Assembly: GCA_033980235.1 (NCBI GenBank)
Contig: CM067075.1
Coordinates: 34,172,385 to 34,236,384, forward strand
Reading direction: 5' to 3'
DNA length: 64,000 nucleotides
DNA from: Diadema setosum
Taxonomy: Eukaryota; Echinodermata; Echinoidea; Diadematoida; Diadematidae
Shown here: positions 35,960 to 46,489 of the stretch, one piece after another
Layout: every line of letters starts with the position of its first letter
Position numbering within the stretch: the stretch's first letter is position 1
Position numbers and translations under genes: made by a program
The notes under the pieces: generated by a model
Database searches by the model: none
Told to the model about the DNA's origin: nothing
Seen by the model: only the letters and a program-made list of their open reading frames with translations

Positions 35960-37004
35960 CTGTGTTCAAAATGAAAAATATGCAAATAAGCTTTTGAATT
36001 TGTTGATAAGGAGGTGCAAAGGCTATCATCATTTTTAACAATCATTATTTTATTTGATAATATCATTGTGTCAATTCCCATTGGTGTTTAAAAGTCATGA
36101 AACGTAGCGCATTTTGTCATTATGTAAGCCATGACAGCATTTGATAAAACCGATGGGTTTATACAAATAATTATACCTATTTCAAAAGCACGTTTTTTTA
36201 AAACTCGTGCACCGATTAGAAGAAACTCACAGAATATCAGTTTTCTGCATGGTAGGCAGGCACTGACGTTAACCAATTCATGTGCCAAGTACAATTGCCA
36301 GAGTTTTACCAGGCCTATCGCCATGTTAGTTTTATTAGAACGTCTGCATTTGTTGTAAAAGGCATTTACTGCAGTAGCTGCAGCAACACCTTAGATACAA
36401 CCATTTTCTTTTTTTTTATGGGTTCTGTTGTATCTAGTAACTGCAAATATCGCAATATGAATATAAACATATTTACAATTCCCGTGTTTTTTTTTTAAAC
36501 ATGAAATTGCTTGTGGATGGTATATTGGCAAATAGATACAATGCATCTGATCAAAGCTATATGATACAAAATCAATGAAATAATGATAAATGACGAATGG
36601 AAAAACAAAGAAGCAAAAGAGTGCGTAGACCATTGGTAGACACATATAAACAACGGATCAAACCTGCAATTTACCAAGGTTGAGCTGAACAGAAGTCAAA
36701 ATACAATCTATGTCTGGTTGCTTGTTTGTGCGTTGATGTCCAGAAGCATAAGATGGGGATTTTTACTGCGATCAAATAGATAATTATATATAGAGATAGA
36801 TAGATAGATAGATAGACAGATAGATGGGTATATATATATTTAGATTGATAAATGGATATATAGATGCATAAATAAACAGATTATTTAAGTAAATAACCAA
36901 AAACCTCATTCATATGGACGCTGCCAGTTAATTGGCGTTGATTTGTTTTCATCGCTGTTAGAGTTGTGACAATAACTCAACTTTCAAAGGTCTAGCATTC
37001 TTAC
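35960..37004 (-). other. Intron 6
   Basis: AT-rich with a GATA-type microsatellite at about 36787-36825. Nothing else recognised. Confidence 0.65.
36787..36825. repeat. GATA microsatellite
   Basis: Tandem 'gata' units, slightly interrupted. Confidence 0.85.
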
Positions 37005-37190
37005 CAGCACAAGTCGGAGACGTTCCCCCACTGGACCATGAACCAGAGCTCAAACAGGTCCACTGTGAGCTGGAACCTTCGAGAGTGTACCCCTGGTTAC
37101 AGGAGAGAGTGCACCTGCTATTGTAGTAGCGGTCGTCTGTACAGCTTTTTCTTCCATTTGATGGGGCACTCAACGACGGACAGGTCATTC
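37005..37190 (-). CDS. Exon 6: sushi module CCP2
   Basis: This 186-nt exon (62 codons, phase 1-1) follows acceptor 'gcatcactctag' and ends at donor G|GTAAGA. It has six cysteines in MTCPSL, KSC, SRCTLSC, WTC and PTC. It also has NQGYTL and GSWSSG. It is in frame with CCP1 upstream and HYR2 downstream. Confidence 0.92.
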
Positions 37191-38568
37191 CTAGAGTGAT
37201 GCAGAATGGCAAGAGTTATGGTAGGTGTCACTTTCAATGCATTTGACTGTTTTTATCTGCACAATAGATTTTCAGCTACTTCGGATCCAGCCTTCTCAGC
37301 GGGTGCTGTTCGTTATTCCGAATTCAAAGGTTCGCTATTCCGAAAGTTCATTATTCCGAAGGGTTGTTATTCCGAAACACACAAATTCCCTATACCTAGA
37401 GGTTCGTTAATCCGAACATTTGTGGCGTTGTTCCAAAGGTTCGTTACTCCGAAGATTCGTTAATCCGAATATGAAATTCGGAAAAATGAACCTTCGGAAT
37501 AACGAATCTTCGGACTAAAGTGTTTTCGGAATAACGAACTTTCCAAATTTCTGATTTCTGAAGCTTCCCTTCTGCACTTACCAATCAAAAGATGGTGTAA
37601 TAATTATGCCAGTGGTCTTGTTGAGATTGCTGCAAGTGGACTTTAGAAGTTAAAACTTCATGCATCATTGTGCTCTATTCTGAATAATTGGCACTTTCTG
37701 TAATTTTCAGGTACCCTGTGAAACTCATTCAGAATTCAATATCTCATCACAATAGTGATGAATCATTTGATCTGCTTTAGATGCAAGGACTTAAAAGAGC
37801 ATTACTTGATTCGTCAATGTACCGTAAATGATGGGTAGGGCTAGTTTCACCTCTGACAGTTTTACTCCTTCAGAGTGTATACTTAGAATTAATTAATAAC
37901 CACAAGATCTCTTCAAAGAACTAGTATTATTCTAATTAAACTGGAATAACATTGATATTGTAAATCATTATTTGCAGACATTACTTCGAATGGCATCACG
38001 GAGAATTAAGCTGGCATTTATACATCTTACTTTAGATTAACTTTAACTTTTGCTAGCAAACACCTTATCATAGCTGTCTTACATTCGAGTCAGTTCAAGC
38101 AATTTAATGGTGCTATTTCAATACTTAACATAATATCTACGGACACATTTTGGTATAGTTCATAAAGGTCATGCACATGTGAAAGACTAAAAAGGATCAC
38201 AGGCATTAAAATTGATATGCATACCCACCGAATCTTCGGTCCGGTAACTCTGTATAAACACTTTGCACCACTCTATAATTCCTCGCTAACAATTATGGAC
38301 GCGTTGTTACCAGCATGTAAACGTGACACGTTGTGACTTTCGAGGCAAGCAAACATTGGTCGTCTGCTCTGGGTCTTGTTTGTTCTTGTATTTGTTTTGT
38401 TTGTTTTTTGTTTGTTTTTGTTTTTTGTTTGTTTTGTATGTATTTATTCATTTATTTATTTATTTGTTTATCTTTATTTACTTATTTATTTATATATATA
38501 TATATTTTTTTTTTCTTTGGGGGGGGGGGGGATGATATTGGCCTAACAGATATTTCTCTTCTCCTTAC
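37191..38568 (-). other. Intron 5
   Basis: Contains copy 2 of the 'TTCGTTATTCCGAA' MITE, AT-rich unique sequence, and a T-rich low-complexity stretch (38380-38531) ending in a G run just after the CCP1 donor. Confidence 0.65.
37302..37540. mobile_element. 'TTCGTTATTCCGAA' MITE, copy 2
   Basis: Starts GGTGCTGTTCGTTATTCCGA like the other copies and keeps 'attccctatacctag' and 'tgaaattcgga'. The right end is diverged and shorter, and no clear target duplication remains. Confidence 0.75.
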
Positions 38569-38757
38569 GGGCACAGTAGGGGGCTGATCCTGACCAGACA
38601 CCTGAGTTGCCTGTTCGCCGACAGGTTCTAGACGAGGATCCGCCGCTAACGTAGTAGCCAGTAGAGCAGGAGTACCTGCAGGTCGAACCTACATACCGAA
38701 CGTTTGAACAGCCTACACTCCCGTGAGATGGTCCCGACAGAGAGGAACAACGAATCA
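38569..38757 (-). CDS. Exon 5: sushi module CCP1
   Basis: This 189-nt exon (63 codons, phase 1-1) follows acceptor 'tgtttctccaacag' and ends at donor C|GTAAGG. It has six cysteines in IRCSSL, VGC, STCRYSC, RTC and YC. It also has STGYYV and GVWSGS. It is the first sushi module of the protein, directly after HYR1. Confidence 0.92.
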
Positions 38758-39258
38758 CTGTTGGAGAAACAAGTGAAAGAAGGCAACATATTATTCAAGT
38801 TGCATATGGTTGAAAAAAAAATAATTAATTGGGCCTTCTCTGACTTACTGTATTTCTTAAAAAGGAATGTATAGGCTGTACGGCCTACTTTCGAATTTGT
38901 TCATCCGCGGATCTATTTTTTTTCCCTTTCCAAACGACTCTGTCTGCTACAGATCATTCAAATTAAGGTCATTGGAGTTGTCTTTACCACTTCGAAGACA
39001 TAAATTGATTTCGAATCATCATTTGATATAGGGCAAAAGACTATAGGCAAAAGACTATAGGGCATACTTAAAAAAAATACAACACGCATGTGATTCCTTT
39101 TTGTCATCTTGATTCTTTAATTTAAATTGATCTTTGACCCTACCTTCCCTGATTTGAAATGAACGGGTTGACAAGTCGATTGCTTCATTTAGACTGCACT
39201 GTTTTCAGAGTAGCAAGAAACAAGTGACTATCAGTGACGGGGATAGGATCTCACTTAC
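38758..39258 (-). other. Intron 4
   Basis: AT-rich; nothing recognised. Confidence 0.7.
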
Positions 39259-39377
39259 CAACCACCACAAATGTTATCGTGCAGGTTGCGTAGTTCCCTG
39301 CACTGTCGGTAGCACGATACCGGACCGTGTGCGATCCCTCATGGAAATAAGAACCCGGACTTCCACCTGACACTCGG
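39259..39377 (-). CDS. Exon 4: second half of HYR1
   Basis: This 119-nt exon enters in phase 2 after acceptor 'attccaacgacag' and leaves in phase 1 at donor G|GTAAGT. It encodes RVSGGSPGSYF, then EGSHTVRYRATDSAGN and a Cys-containing strand. It has no ATG-started frame. It completes the first half at 48681-48807 with a restored Ser codon across a 9.3-kb intron that holds the LINE. Confidence 0.87.
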
Positions 39378-39699
39378 CTGTCGTTGGAATAAAGTTATGA
39401 GTTTGCCGTTCGGATTGTATTCATTTTTTTTTATTGTTGCTCAATAAACAAATCTTATTTATTTGGCCCTAGAATACATCATGATAGGCGAAACATGTTA
39501 TTTGTGTACCAGTACATTACGCCGATATGAACATTTTAGGTTTTGACTTATAGAATATCAAGGTCCACATTAAAGGCATAATTTGCCATTTGCAAATGAA
39601 ACAAAACTCCAGTATCAGTGCTTCAAAGTAGTTCTAAAATGTGAGTTAGGGATAGAAACATCCAATGCAAAAATATGAACCAGTATAATCAATGTTAAT

Positions 39700-39711
39700 T
39701 ATTGTTGAATA
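39700..39711. repeat. LINE target-site duplication, left copy
   Basis: TATTGTTGAATA, identical to 45379-45390. The pair brackets the LINE exactly: the right copy follows the A-rich tail. Confidence 0.9.
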
Positions 39712-39967
39712 CAATGAATAAAATATAGGGCGCTATATACTTTCACCAAGGCATGTTGTCTGGATAATTTTCTCCCGATTTAATGGCCTATTTTGACACT
39801 TTTGCTTTTCCCGGAGATTATTTTGGAGATGACTGAATGGACTGTGTAAATCCCTCGTCACATTGACTTTGATGGAACAAGTGACACTGGACTCAAAAGC
39901 AAATAAGTAAGTACTCTTTCTATCGTACATCGCTGTTCTAGTCAAAGCACGTGTGACTGACTGTGAA

Positions 39968-40828
39968 ATGGCTGCACAGCATCCTCGCACAGCAAAGCCA
40001 GTGGGCTCTACGCCCGCGCCCTCCACTGAAGCTGCGGTGCTGCCGGTGGGCACCGCACCTGCGCCCTCCGGCCGCATGCTACACATGCCCAGTGAAAGTT
40101 CGATGCTTGCGGACATTTGGTCAAAAATGCCACTTCTTGAATCAGTTTCTTCAAAACTTGACAAACTGTGTGATAGAATAGAACAAGTGGAATCTAAGGT
40201 GGCTGAAATTGAACACCATGTGTCAGAGATGGATCATGGTTTGAGCCATTTTGAACATGATTTGGAGGAACTGAAATGTAAAATTGATTCTAAAGCAGAC
40301 AAGTCCACCATTGTCAAGCTTGAGACACAGATCGTAGATTTAGTCAATAGAAACAAAAGGAACAATGTAGTCCTACACAATGTGCCTGAAGGTGCGGAGG
40401 AGGATGCCTCAGATTGTAAGGCAGTGGTACATGCCTTTGTGCGCGACGCTCTTGGTATCCCGCACTCTATGGAGATGGATCGTGCCCATCGCACTCCGAT
40501 GAGGATGACGGTACGACCAGATGAACCCAGGGGAAACAAAAGACCGCGCCCCATCCACGTTCGCTTTTTGCGTTATGGAGACCGTGAATTGGTGCTGAAG
40601 ACTGCTATTATCAAACGTGGTGCAGAATTCGGTGGGAACCGTATTTTCGTATCGGACGACGTACACAAATCGACGCGCGAGAAACACCAACAGCTGATGA
40701 AAAAAGTGAAGCAATTGCGCGAAGATGGCCATTTTGCATTTATTCCCTGGTCTGTCCCCCGTGTCATCAAGTATAAGGAAGGAGGGAAGGGAGCAGTAGG
40801 ACCACTCAAGACTATTCGCGATCTATAG
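39968..40828 (+). CDS. LINE ORF1 protein (RNA-binding, coiled coil)
   Basis: 286 aa from ATG with a good Kozak context (A at -3, G at +4). The open frame extends 15 bases upstream to a GTG, which I do not use. Residues 1-45 are Pro/Ala-rich and likely disordered. Residues ~46-128 are a predicted coiled coil with heptad-spaced Leu/Ile/Val, which would trimerise. Residues ~129-230 (RNNVVLHNVPEG, DRAHRTP, RPRPIHVRF, DRELVLKTA) resemble the RRM-like central domain of L1 ORF1p, and the rest resembles its C-terminal domain. In L1 elements this protein coats the LINE RNA and acts as a chaperone in the RNP. Confidence 0.9.
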   Translation: MAAQHPRTAKPVGSTPAPSTEAAVLPVGTAPAPSGRMLHMPSESSMLADIWSKMPLLESVSSKLDKLCDRIEQVESKVAEIEHHVSEMDHGLSHFEHDLEELKCKIDSKADKSTIVKLETQIVDLVNRNKRNNVVLHNVPEGAEEDASDCKAVVHAFVRDALGIPHSMEMDRAHRTPMRMTVRPDEPRGNKRPRPIHVRFLRYGDRELVLKTAIIKRGAEFGGNRIFVSDDVHKSTREKHQQLMKKVKQLREDGHFAFIPWSVPRVIKYKEGGKGAVGPLKTIRDL

Positions 40829-41190
40829 ACAGAGTATAGTTGATGCGGGAAAAGCATGGTATTCGTACAAATGAACGTGTTTCAACACTGGACATTGATT
40901 AGGGCCTTTTTGAATGGCAGAGGAAAGTTAATTTTGCGAGCATTATTTTGTCTTCCTGAGTTTCAGAATTTTTTTTTGAGAATTTTGAGAAGAAACAATG
41001 GATTGTCATAAGTGCCTAGATGAAAGGTTTCAAAGTAAGACTTTGCTTTGTTTTAATTATAAGCACCCTCTATTGGATTTACTACAGAGTTTTGTAGTTT
41101 GTATGTATGTAGTTTTGCTTCTTCAGATAAAATGGCAAATTGATTGCATGTACAGGTCTATGAAAACTAAATTGATGACAAATTTGAACA

Positions 41191-44100
41191 ATGAGTGAAA
41201 ATTTAGAGGTTAGGCTATACTCTCTCAATGTCAGAGGTTTAGCTAATGATGTGAAACGAAGATGTTTATTTAGTTGGCTTAGAAGGCAAAAATATGATTT
41301 ATTCTTACTACAAGAGACACATAGTACAGAGAACTGTGAAGCAGTGTGGTCAAGTGAATGGGGTAATAAAATATATTTTTGTCACGGTCAGTCGGACAGT
41401 GCAGGTGTCTGTATTTTATTAAGAGCCAACTGTGGTTTAGATGTTTTGGAAGTACACAGAGACAAAGAAGGAAGGTTACTTTTGCTTAATTTGTCTTATG
41501 GTGAAACTACAAAGTTTACAGTTGTAAATTTATATGGCCCAAACAAAGATAAGGTGGATGTTTTTCAAAATTTACATGATGTATTAACTGAGTATTGCGA
41601 AGAACCTTTGTTCATAGGTGGTGATTTGAACACTGTTCAAAACCCTGTTTTAGATCGGTATCCAGTTCATGTTCGATATCACCCTCGTTGTTATGATGCA
41701 TTAGAAACCTTAAAAGATGATTTTGATCTTGTGGATGTTTGGCGTGAAAGAAACCCCAGTAAGCTACAATTTACTTGGCGCTCCAAACTCTCACGTAGCA
41801 GGTTAGACTATTTCTTGGTTTCTAAAAATATTTGTAACTATGTTGAGGATTGTAATATACATTATGGGCACAGGAGTGACCATTCAGCTATTTCCTTAAT
41901 AGTTATTAAGAAGGTCCCTAAAAGAGGACCAGGGTTCTGGAAGATGAATACATCTCTTTTGTCACAAGAATACAATCGGGAACAAATAAGAAAAGTTATA
42001 ATATCTACAATTAAGTTGCACTCTCATATGAGTGTTTGTAACTTATGGGAGTTTGTTAAATTTAAAGTAAAACAAAAGTGTATTGAATTATCTTCAAAGA
42101 TTAGACGAGATTTAAAACATAACTTTCAATTATTAGCAAAATCAATAGAAAAACTTCAAAACGATTTTGATCAAAATCCTGATGATCATGATCTAGAAAA
42201 GTTGTTATTGAACAAGAAAGCAGAATTAACTAAAATTCAAGAAGAATTTGTTAGGGGATCAATGATTAGAACCCGGGCTTCTTGGGTCAGTGATGGTGAA
42301 AAAAATACAAAATATTTTTTTAATTTGGAGAAGAGAAATTACAACAAAAAACATATTCAAAAACTTCAAAAGAATGACGAGATCGTTTGTGACCCATCTG
42401 AAATTTTGACTATGGAAAAGGATTTTTATGAAAATTTATATACATCATGTAAAGTTGAAGAAAGGGACATTAAAGAAGTTTTTGATAATATTTCAATGCC
42501 TACGCTAAAAGAAGAACAGGCAAACCTCTGTGAAGGCATGGTATTTGAAAAAGAGTGTTTCGAGGCTGTTAAATCAATTCCAAGTGAAAAAACTCCGGGT
42601 TGTGATGGCCTTCCTATAGATTTCTACAAGGTATTTTGGCAAGACATAAAAGATATACTATGTCAAGTTTTTAACACATGTTTTATAGATGGAGAGCTGT
42701 CTACACTGATGAAGCGGGGTGTCATCACTTTACTGCCAAAAAAGGGTAAAGATAAGCTCCATTTGAAAAACTGGAGACCTATCACACTTCTGAACAATGA
42801 CTATAAAATTCTAGCAAAAGTTCTTGCGAATAGACTTAAGAAAGTCCTGCCTTTTTTAATAGATTTTGATCAGACAGGTTTTTTAAAAAATCGTTATATT
42901 GGAGAAAATATTCGACTATTGAAAGATGTGATTCAGTATTGTCAAATGAAACCATTCAAAGGTTTAGCTGTGTCAATAGACTTTGAAAAAGCATTTGACA
43001 ATATTGAGTGGAATTTTTTAATAGCTTGCTTAAAAACCTTTGGTTTTAAAGACGATTTCATTACATGGATTAGAGTGATGTACTCGGACATATCCAGTTG
43101 TGTAATTAACAATGGATATTCTTCAAGCAATTTTAATTTGCAAAAAGGTGTCAGACAAGGTTGCCCTTTATCACCCTATTTGTTTTTAGTTGGAGTTGAA
43201 ATCCTAGGTATCATGTTAAGGCAAAGTAAGAACATTACTGGCATTAAAATTGATGGAGTCGAACTCAGAGTTAGCCAATACGCTGATGATACGATTGTAT
43301 ATTTATCTGCTAATGAAGTGAACTTAAGAAACACATTTCATTTACTGTCTGCTTTTCAAAAAATATCTGGGATGAAAGTTAATATTGAAAAAAGCAACAT
43401 CGCTTGTCTTGGTCCGTGGAGTGGCACTTTGTGTTCAGATATCCAGATGAACTGGGTAACAGAGTATCTATTTTACTTGGGAATATATATACCTTTAAGA
43501 GGAAGTGTAGACTGTTTTAACCAGAATTTCCAAATAAAGTTGAAAGAAACGGAAAGCACACTGAACATTTGGAGACATCGTAATTTGACACTGCTAGGAA
43601 AAATTACTATAATTAAGTCACTGGTGATGCCTAAGTTTGTGTATTTATTCAGTAACATACAAGATCCTCCAAAACGCTTTTTTGATGAGTTACAGAGACT
43701 CCTGTTCAACTTTGTTTGGAACCAAAAAACTGACCGTATTAAACGTATTATTATGTATGATGATTATAAAAATGGAGGCTTGAAAATGCCACATGCAGAA
43801 AGTTTTTGTCAGGCATTAAAAGTATCTTGGGTAAAGAGATTTCTCGAGGAAGAAACTCAAACAGGAACCAAAAAATGGAAATTGTTCTCTAAATTCTTTC
43901 TGGAGAAATGTGGAGGAAAGAGTGTTTTCAGAGGAAACTTTAGTGCACACGATTGTAACCACTTATCTGTAAATCTCTTTTGGATTGATGTATTAAAGGC
44001 TTGGGCCCACTACAGATACTACAACCCTGCTAGATATAAAGATATACTTTGGCAATCGATTTGGAATAACTCATTTATTAAGGTAGCAGGCAAAACTGTA

Positions 44101-44958
44101 TTTTACAAAAGGTGGTCCAATGCAAGTATATCTTACGTTAGAGACTTGATACGAGAAAATGGTTTTTTTAAGTCTTTTGAAGAATTGCAGGCTGAATTTA
44201 ATCTTCCTATTTCAAACTATTTAGATTATTTTGCAATTTTATCAGCTATACCTGCTGAGTGGAAAAGAGTTTTGAAACAAGAACATGTAAATGTTGATGA
44301 GCAGCCTGAAGTTTTTGATGACAAGTTGGAAGCATTTGTATGCCATAAATCACCTGTTAAATTTTGTTACTCACAGTTGTTAAAAAAGATCTGTCCAACC
44401 GAGTATTCCCGTGTTTTGTTAAAATGGGAAACAGATTTGCAACAACCTCTTGAGAGTTTGATTATATGGAGAAAGCGTTTCAATATTTCATTTTTTGCCA
44501 CATTAGATACAAAAATTAGAACCTTTCAATTTAAGTTTTTGCACCGTATAATTGCAACAAACAAATTTCTATTTAAAATTGGTATAAAATCATCCCCAAA
44601 TTGTAATTTATGCAACACTGAAGAGCAAACATTGCTCCATCTGTTTTTTTACTGTGACTATGTACGAACCTTTTGGCAAAAGGTTACGAAGTGGCTAGAA
44701 AGAACTGCAATACTTTCTTCACCTCTAACCTGTATTGATATCTGTTTTGGTATTGACACCCAGAAGACTCTGGTAAACACCATTATTTTATATGCAAAAC
44801 ATTTTATTTTCCGTAACAAATGTCAAGACAAGACCTTAAGTTTTGATCAGTTTAAGATTGAGATAATTTATCTAGAAAAGGTTGAAAGAGCTATAGCTTA
44901 CAGAAAAGGAAAATTAACATTTCATAGAACCAAATGGTGTTTGTTATCTGCAGTCTAA
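41191..44958 (+). CDS. LINE ORF2: endonuclease and reverse transcriptase
   Basis: 1255 aa from ATG to TAA with no interruption. The N-terminal apurinic-like endonuclease shows N13, QET at 41-43, GGDLN at 143-147, SRLD at 203-206 and the catalytic SDH at 229-231. A linker (~240-450) precedes the reverse transcriptase, with LPKKGKD, NWRPITLLN, DFEKAFD at 597-603, GVRQGCPLSPYLF and YADD at 697-700. Near the C terminus a C-x2-C-x8-H-x4-C cluster (C1138 to C1155) matches the L1 cysteine-rich motif. The enzyme nicks the target and copies LINE RNA there (target-primed reverse transcription). All key residues are present, so it may be active. Confidence 0.97.
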   Translation: MSENLEVRLYSLNVRGLANDVKRRCLFSWLRRQKYDLFLLQETHSTENCEAVWSSEWGNKIYFCHGQSDSAGVCILLRANCGLDVLEVHRDKEGRLLLLNLSYGETTKFTVVNLYGPNKDKVDVFQNLHDVLTEYCEEPLFIGGDLNTVQNPVLDRYPVHVRYHPRCYDALETLKDDFDLVDVWRERNPSKLQFTWRSKLSRSRLDYFLVSKNICNYVEDCNIHYGHRSDHSAISLIVIKKVPKRGPGFWKMNTSLLSQEYNREQIRKVIISTIKLHSHMSVCNLWEFVKFKVKQKCIELSSKIRRDLKHNFQLLAKSIEKLQNDFDQNPDDHDLEKLLLNKKAELTKIQEEFVRGSMIRTRASWVSDGEKNTKYFFNLEKRNYNKKHIQKLQKNDEIVCDPSEILTMEKDFYENLYTSCKVEERDIKEVFDNISMPTLKEEQANLCEGMVFEKECFEAVKSIPSEKTPGCDGLPIDFYKVFWQDIKDILCQVFNTCFIDGELSTLMKRGVITLLPKKGKDKLHLKNWRPITLLNNDYKILAKVLANRLKKVLPFLIDFDQTGFLKNRYIGENIRLLKDVIQYCQMKPFKGLAVSIDFEKAFDNIEWNFLIACLKTFGFKDDFITWIRVMYSDISSCVINNGYSSSNFNLQKGVRQGCPLSPYLFLVGVEILGIMLRQSKNITGIKIDGVELRVSQYADDTIVYLSANEVNLRNTFHLLSAFQKISGMKVNIEKSNIACLGPWSGTLCSDIQMNWVTEYLFYLGIYIPLRGSVDCFNQNFQIKLKETESTLNIWRHRNLTLLGKITIIKSLVMPKFVYLFSNIQDPPKRFFDELQRLLFNFVWNQKTDRIKRIIMYDDYKNGGLKMPHAESFCQALKVSWVKRFLEEETQTGTKKWKLFSKFFLEKCGGKSVFRGNFSAHDCNHLSVNLFWIDVLKAWAHYRYYNPARYKDILWQSIWNNSFIKVAGKTVFYKRWSNASISYVRDLIRENGFFKSFEELQAEFNLPISNYLDYFAILSAIPAEWKRVLKQEHVNVDEQPEVFDDKLEAFVCHKSPVKFCYSQLLKKICPTEYSRVLLKWETDLQQPLESLIIWRKRFNISFFATLDTKIRTFQFKFLHRIIATNKFLFKIGIKSSPNCNLCNTEEQTLLHLFFYCDYVRTFWQKVTKWLERTAILSSPLTCIDICFGIDTQKTLVNTIILYAKHFIFRNKCQDKTLSFDQFKIEIIYLEKVERAIAYRKGKLTFHRTKWCLLSAV

Positions 44959-45115
44959 GCAATTGGGCTCAGTTACATTCCTAAATTCTAATTACAGTCA
45001 ATTACACTTTTAACTCAGATTTTCAAACCTCTGCACTTGTCATGATCAGCATGATTATAGACTTTGTTTGGATTGGCTTGTTCGGCCTGTAGACAAGTGG
45101 GGATGGAAAGTTTTG

Positions 45116-45238
45116 CAGGGATGATTTAATCATCCCTGAAATATGACTGAGAATATGTTGGGGTTGTGGCTGAGCCCAACAAGCTGAGTGGACTCGGTTC
45201 TTTGTTTTTGCTATAAATGAGGGAGATTTTAGCCTCCC
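45116..45238 (+). other. Three hairpins in the LINE 3' UTR
   Basis: CAGGGATGATT / AATCATCCCTG (45116-45138) is a perfect 11-bp stem with one central base. GTTGGG / CCCAAC (45157-45180) and GGGAG / CTCCC (45221-45238) follow. Some LINEs use a 3' UTR stem-loop for recognition by their own reverse transcriptase; whether these serve that role is inference. Confidence 0.6.
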
Positions 45239-45378
45239 CCTTGCATTGTATTACAATTTGTTTTTACCATTGCAAAAAAAGAAAACATTATACTGTACTT
45301 ATATGCAACAATGTCAAAATTCTGTATCTGTTAATCTGTGAAGAAGCAAAATAAAGACGGAAAAAGAAAAAAAAAAAG

Positions 45379-45390
45379 TATTGTTGAATA
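45379..45390. repeat. LINE target-site duplication, right copy
   Basis: TATTGTTGAATA, identical to 39700-39711, directly after the A-rich tail. Confidence 0.9.
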
Positions 45391-45392
45391 TA

Positions 45393-45923
45393 TACTGTAA
45401 AAACATCGGTGTTAGATTTAACACCACAGGTGATAAATCTAACACCGGTCAAACTTCAATAAAGGACCACACCCACAGGTGTTGAAAATGCACTGTGATG
45501 GTGTTGAAAAGTGTTCACCTGACACTTCGTGGTGTTAATTTGACACTGTACCTGGTGTTATTTTGACACTGTACTGGTGTTGATTAAAAAATGATACCAC
45601 ATGGTGTTGATTTGATATTTGTTGGTGTTAATATCAATGGTTTAACACCCGTCCATCTTCAATAAGAGACCACACCAGCTGGTGTTACTTTGGTGTAAAT
45701 TTATTTTCACATTTTTTCAAAAATCTAGTATTTTAATGTAGAATTCTCGATCGTCTTGTTTAAATTAAAAATCAACAAGAAGTGCAGTTACTAAGAAACT
45801 CTTCAAAAAACAGTTTAAAATTTGGAAATAACACCCGGAGGTGTAAATTTAACACCATAAATGATCACCGAAAATTTAACACCAGCTCGGTGTTCACTAT
45901 TTAACACCGGACTTTTTGCAGTG
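45393..45923 (-). mobile_element. GGTGTT-rich MITE, copy 3 (inverted)
   Basis: Same family as 32881-33414 but in the opposite orientation: it starts TACTGTAAAAACATCGGTGT and ends 'ccggactttttgcagtg'. TA flanks both sides (45391-45392, 45924-45925), fitting a Tc/mariner-type target duplication. The LINE inserted directly next to it. Confidence 0.87.
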
Positions 45924-46489
45924 TACAAAATGTGAACAATAGTTATGATAAAAACTTATTGTTTAATAAAAAAAAACAATGATATCTCCTAATATATCAG
46001 GCTTTATTGCAATAATTTTATATGGTAGGATGTTTTGTGAAACAACTGACCTATACATATGCATCAAAAGTTATATCTTGAACATTTTTGAAATTACTGT
46101 TCCTAAAGTTAAACAGGACCTTTGATTCCTACAGGAGGAGTGACGGGGGGTATAGTAATGATACGCTCACAATCACAAACATAATACTACAAATGTAGTA
46201 CCTTTGAAGGCCAGTTTCCAAGTCACAAGAGCACTGTGACGATGCATGAAGTGAACTACGAAAACAAACCATGTTGTTTTCTTTTCATGAGCTCTTTAGG
46301 ACCTCAATACGAGTAATGACTACCATCAATAATGTGTCTAAATAATGAGGAATGATTTCAATTTAAAACATTCTTGCTTTAGGTATAAGCTCGAATTCTG
46401 TGTAAAGCTGAAACATTATTTTGCTCTCTTGTAAGCTCCAGGGAGTTTGTTTGTTTCTTTATTTGTTTGTTTGTTTGTTTGTTTTCCAT

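Larger units (their letters stand above)
39712..45378 (+). mobile_element. Full-length L1-type LINE retrotransposon
   Basis: The element spans ~5.67 kb between perfect 12-bp target-site duplications. It has a ~256-bp 5' leader, ORF1, a 362-bp spacer, ORF2, a ~400-bp 3' UTR with hairpins, AATAAA at 45350-45355 and an A-rich tail. Two uninterrupted ORFs and an exact duplication indicate a recent insertion. It lies on the plus strand, antisense to the host gene, inside the intron of HYR1. The two-ORF plan and the ORF2 domain set fit the L1/Tx1 group. Confidence 0.95.

Noticed and set aside
39953..39967. GTG start for LINE ORF1 five codons upstream
   Set aside because: The ATG at 39968 has a good Kozak context; a GTG start is unlikely in an animal.
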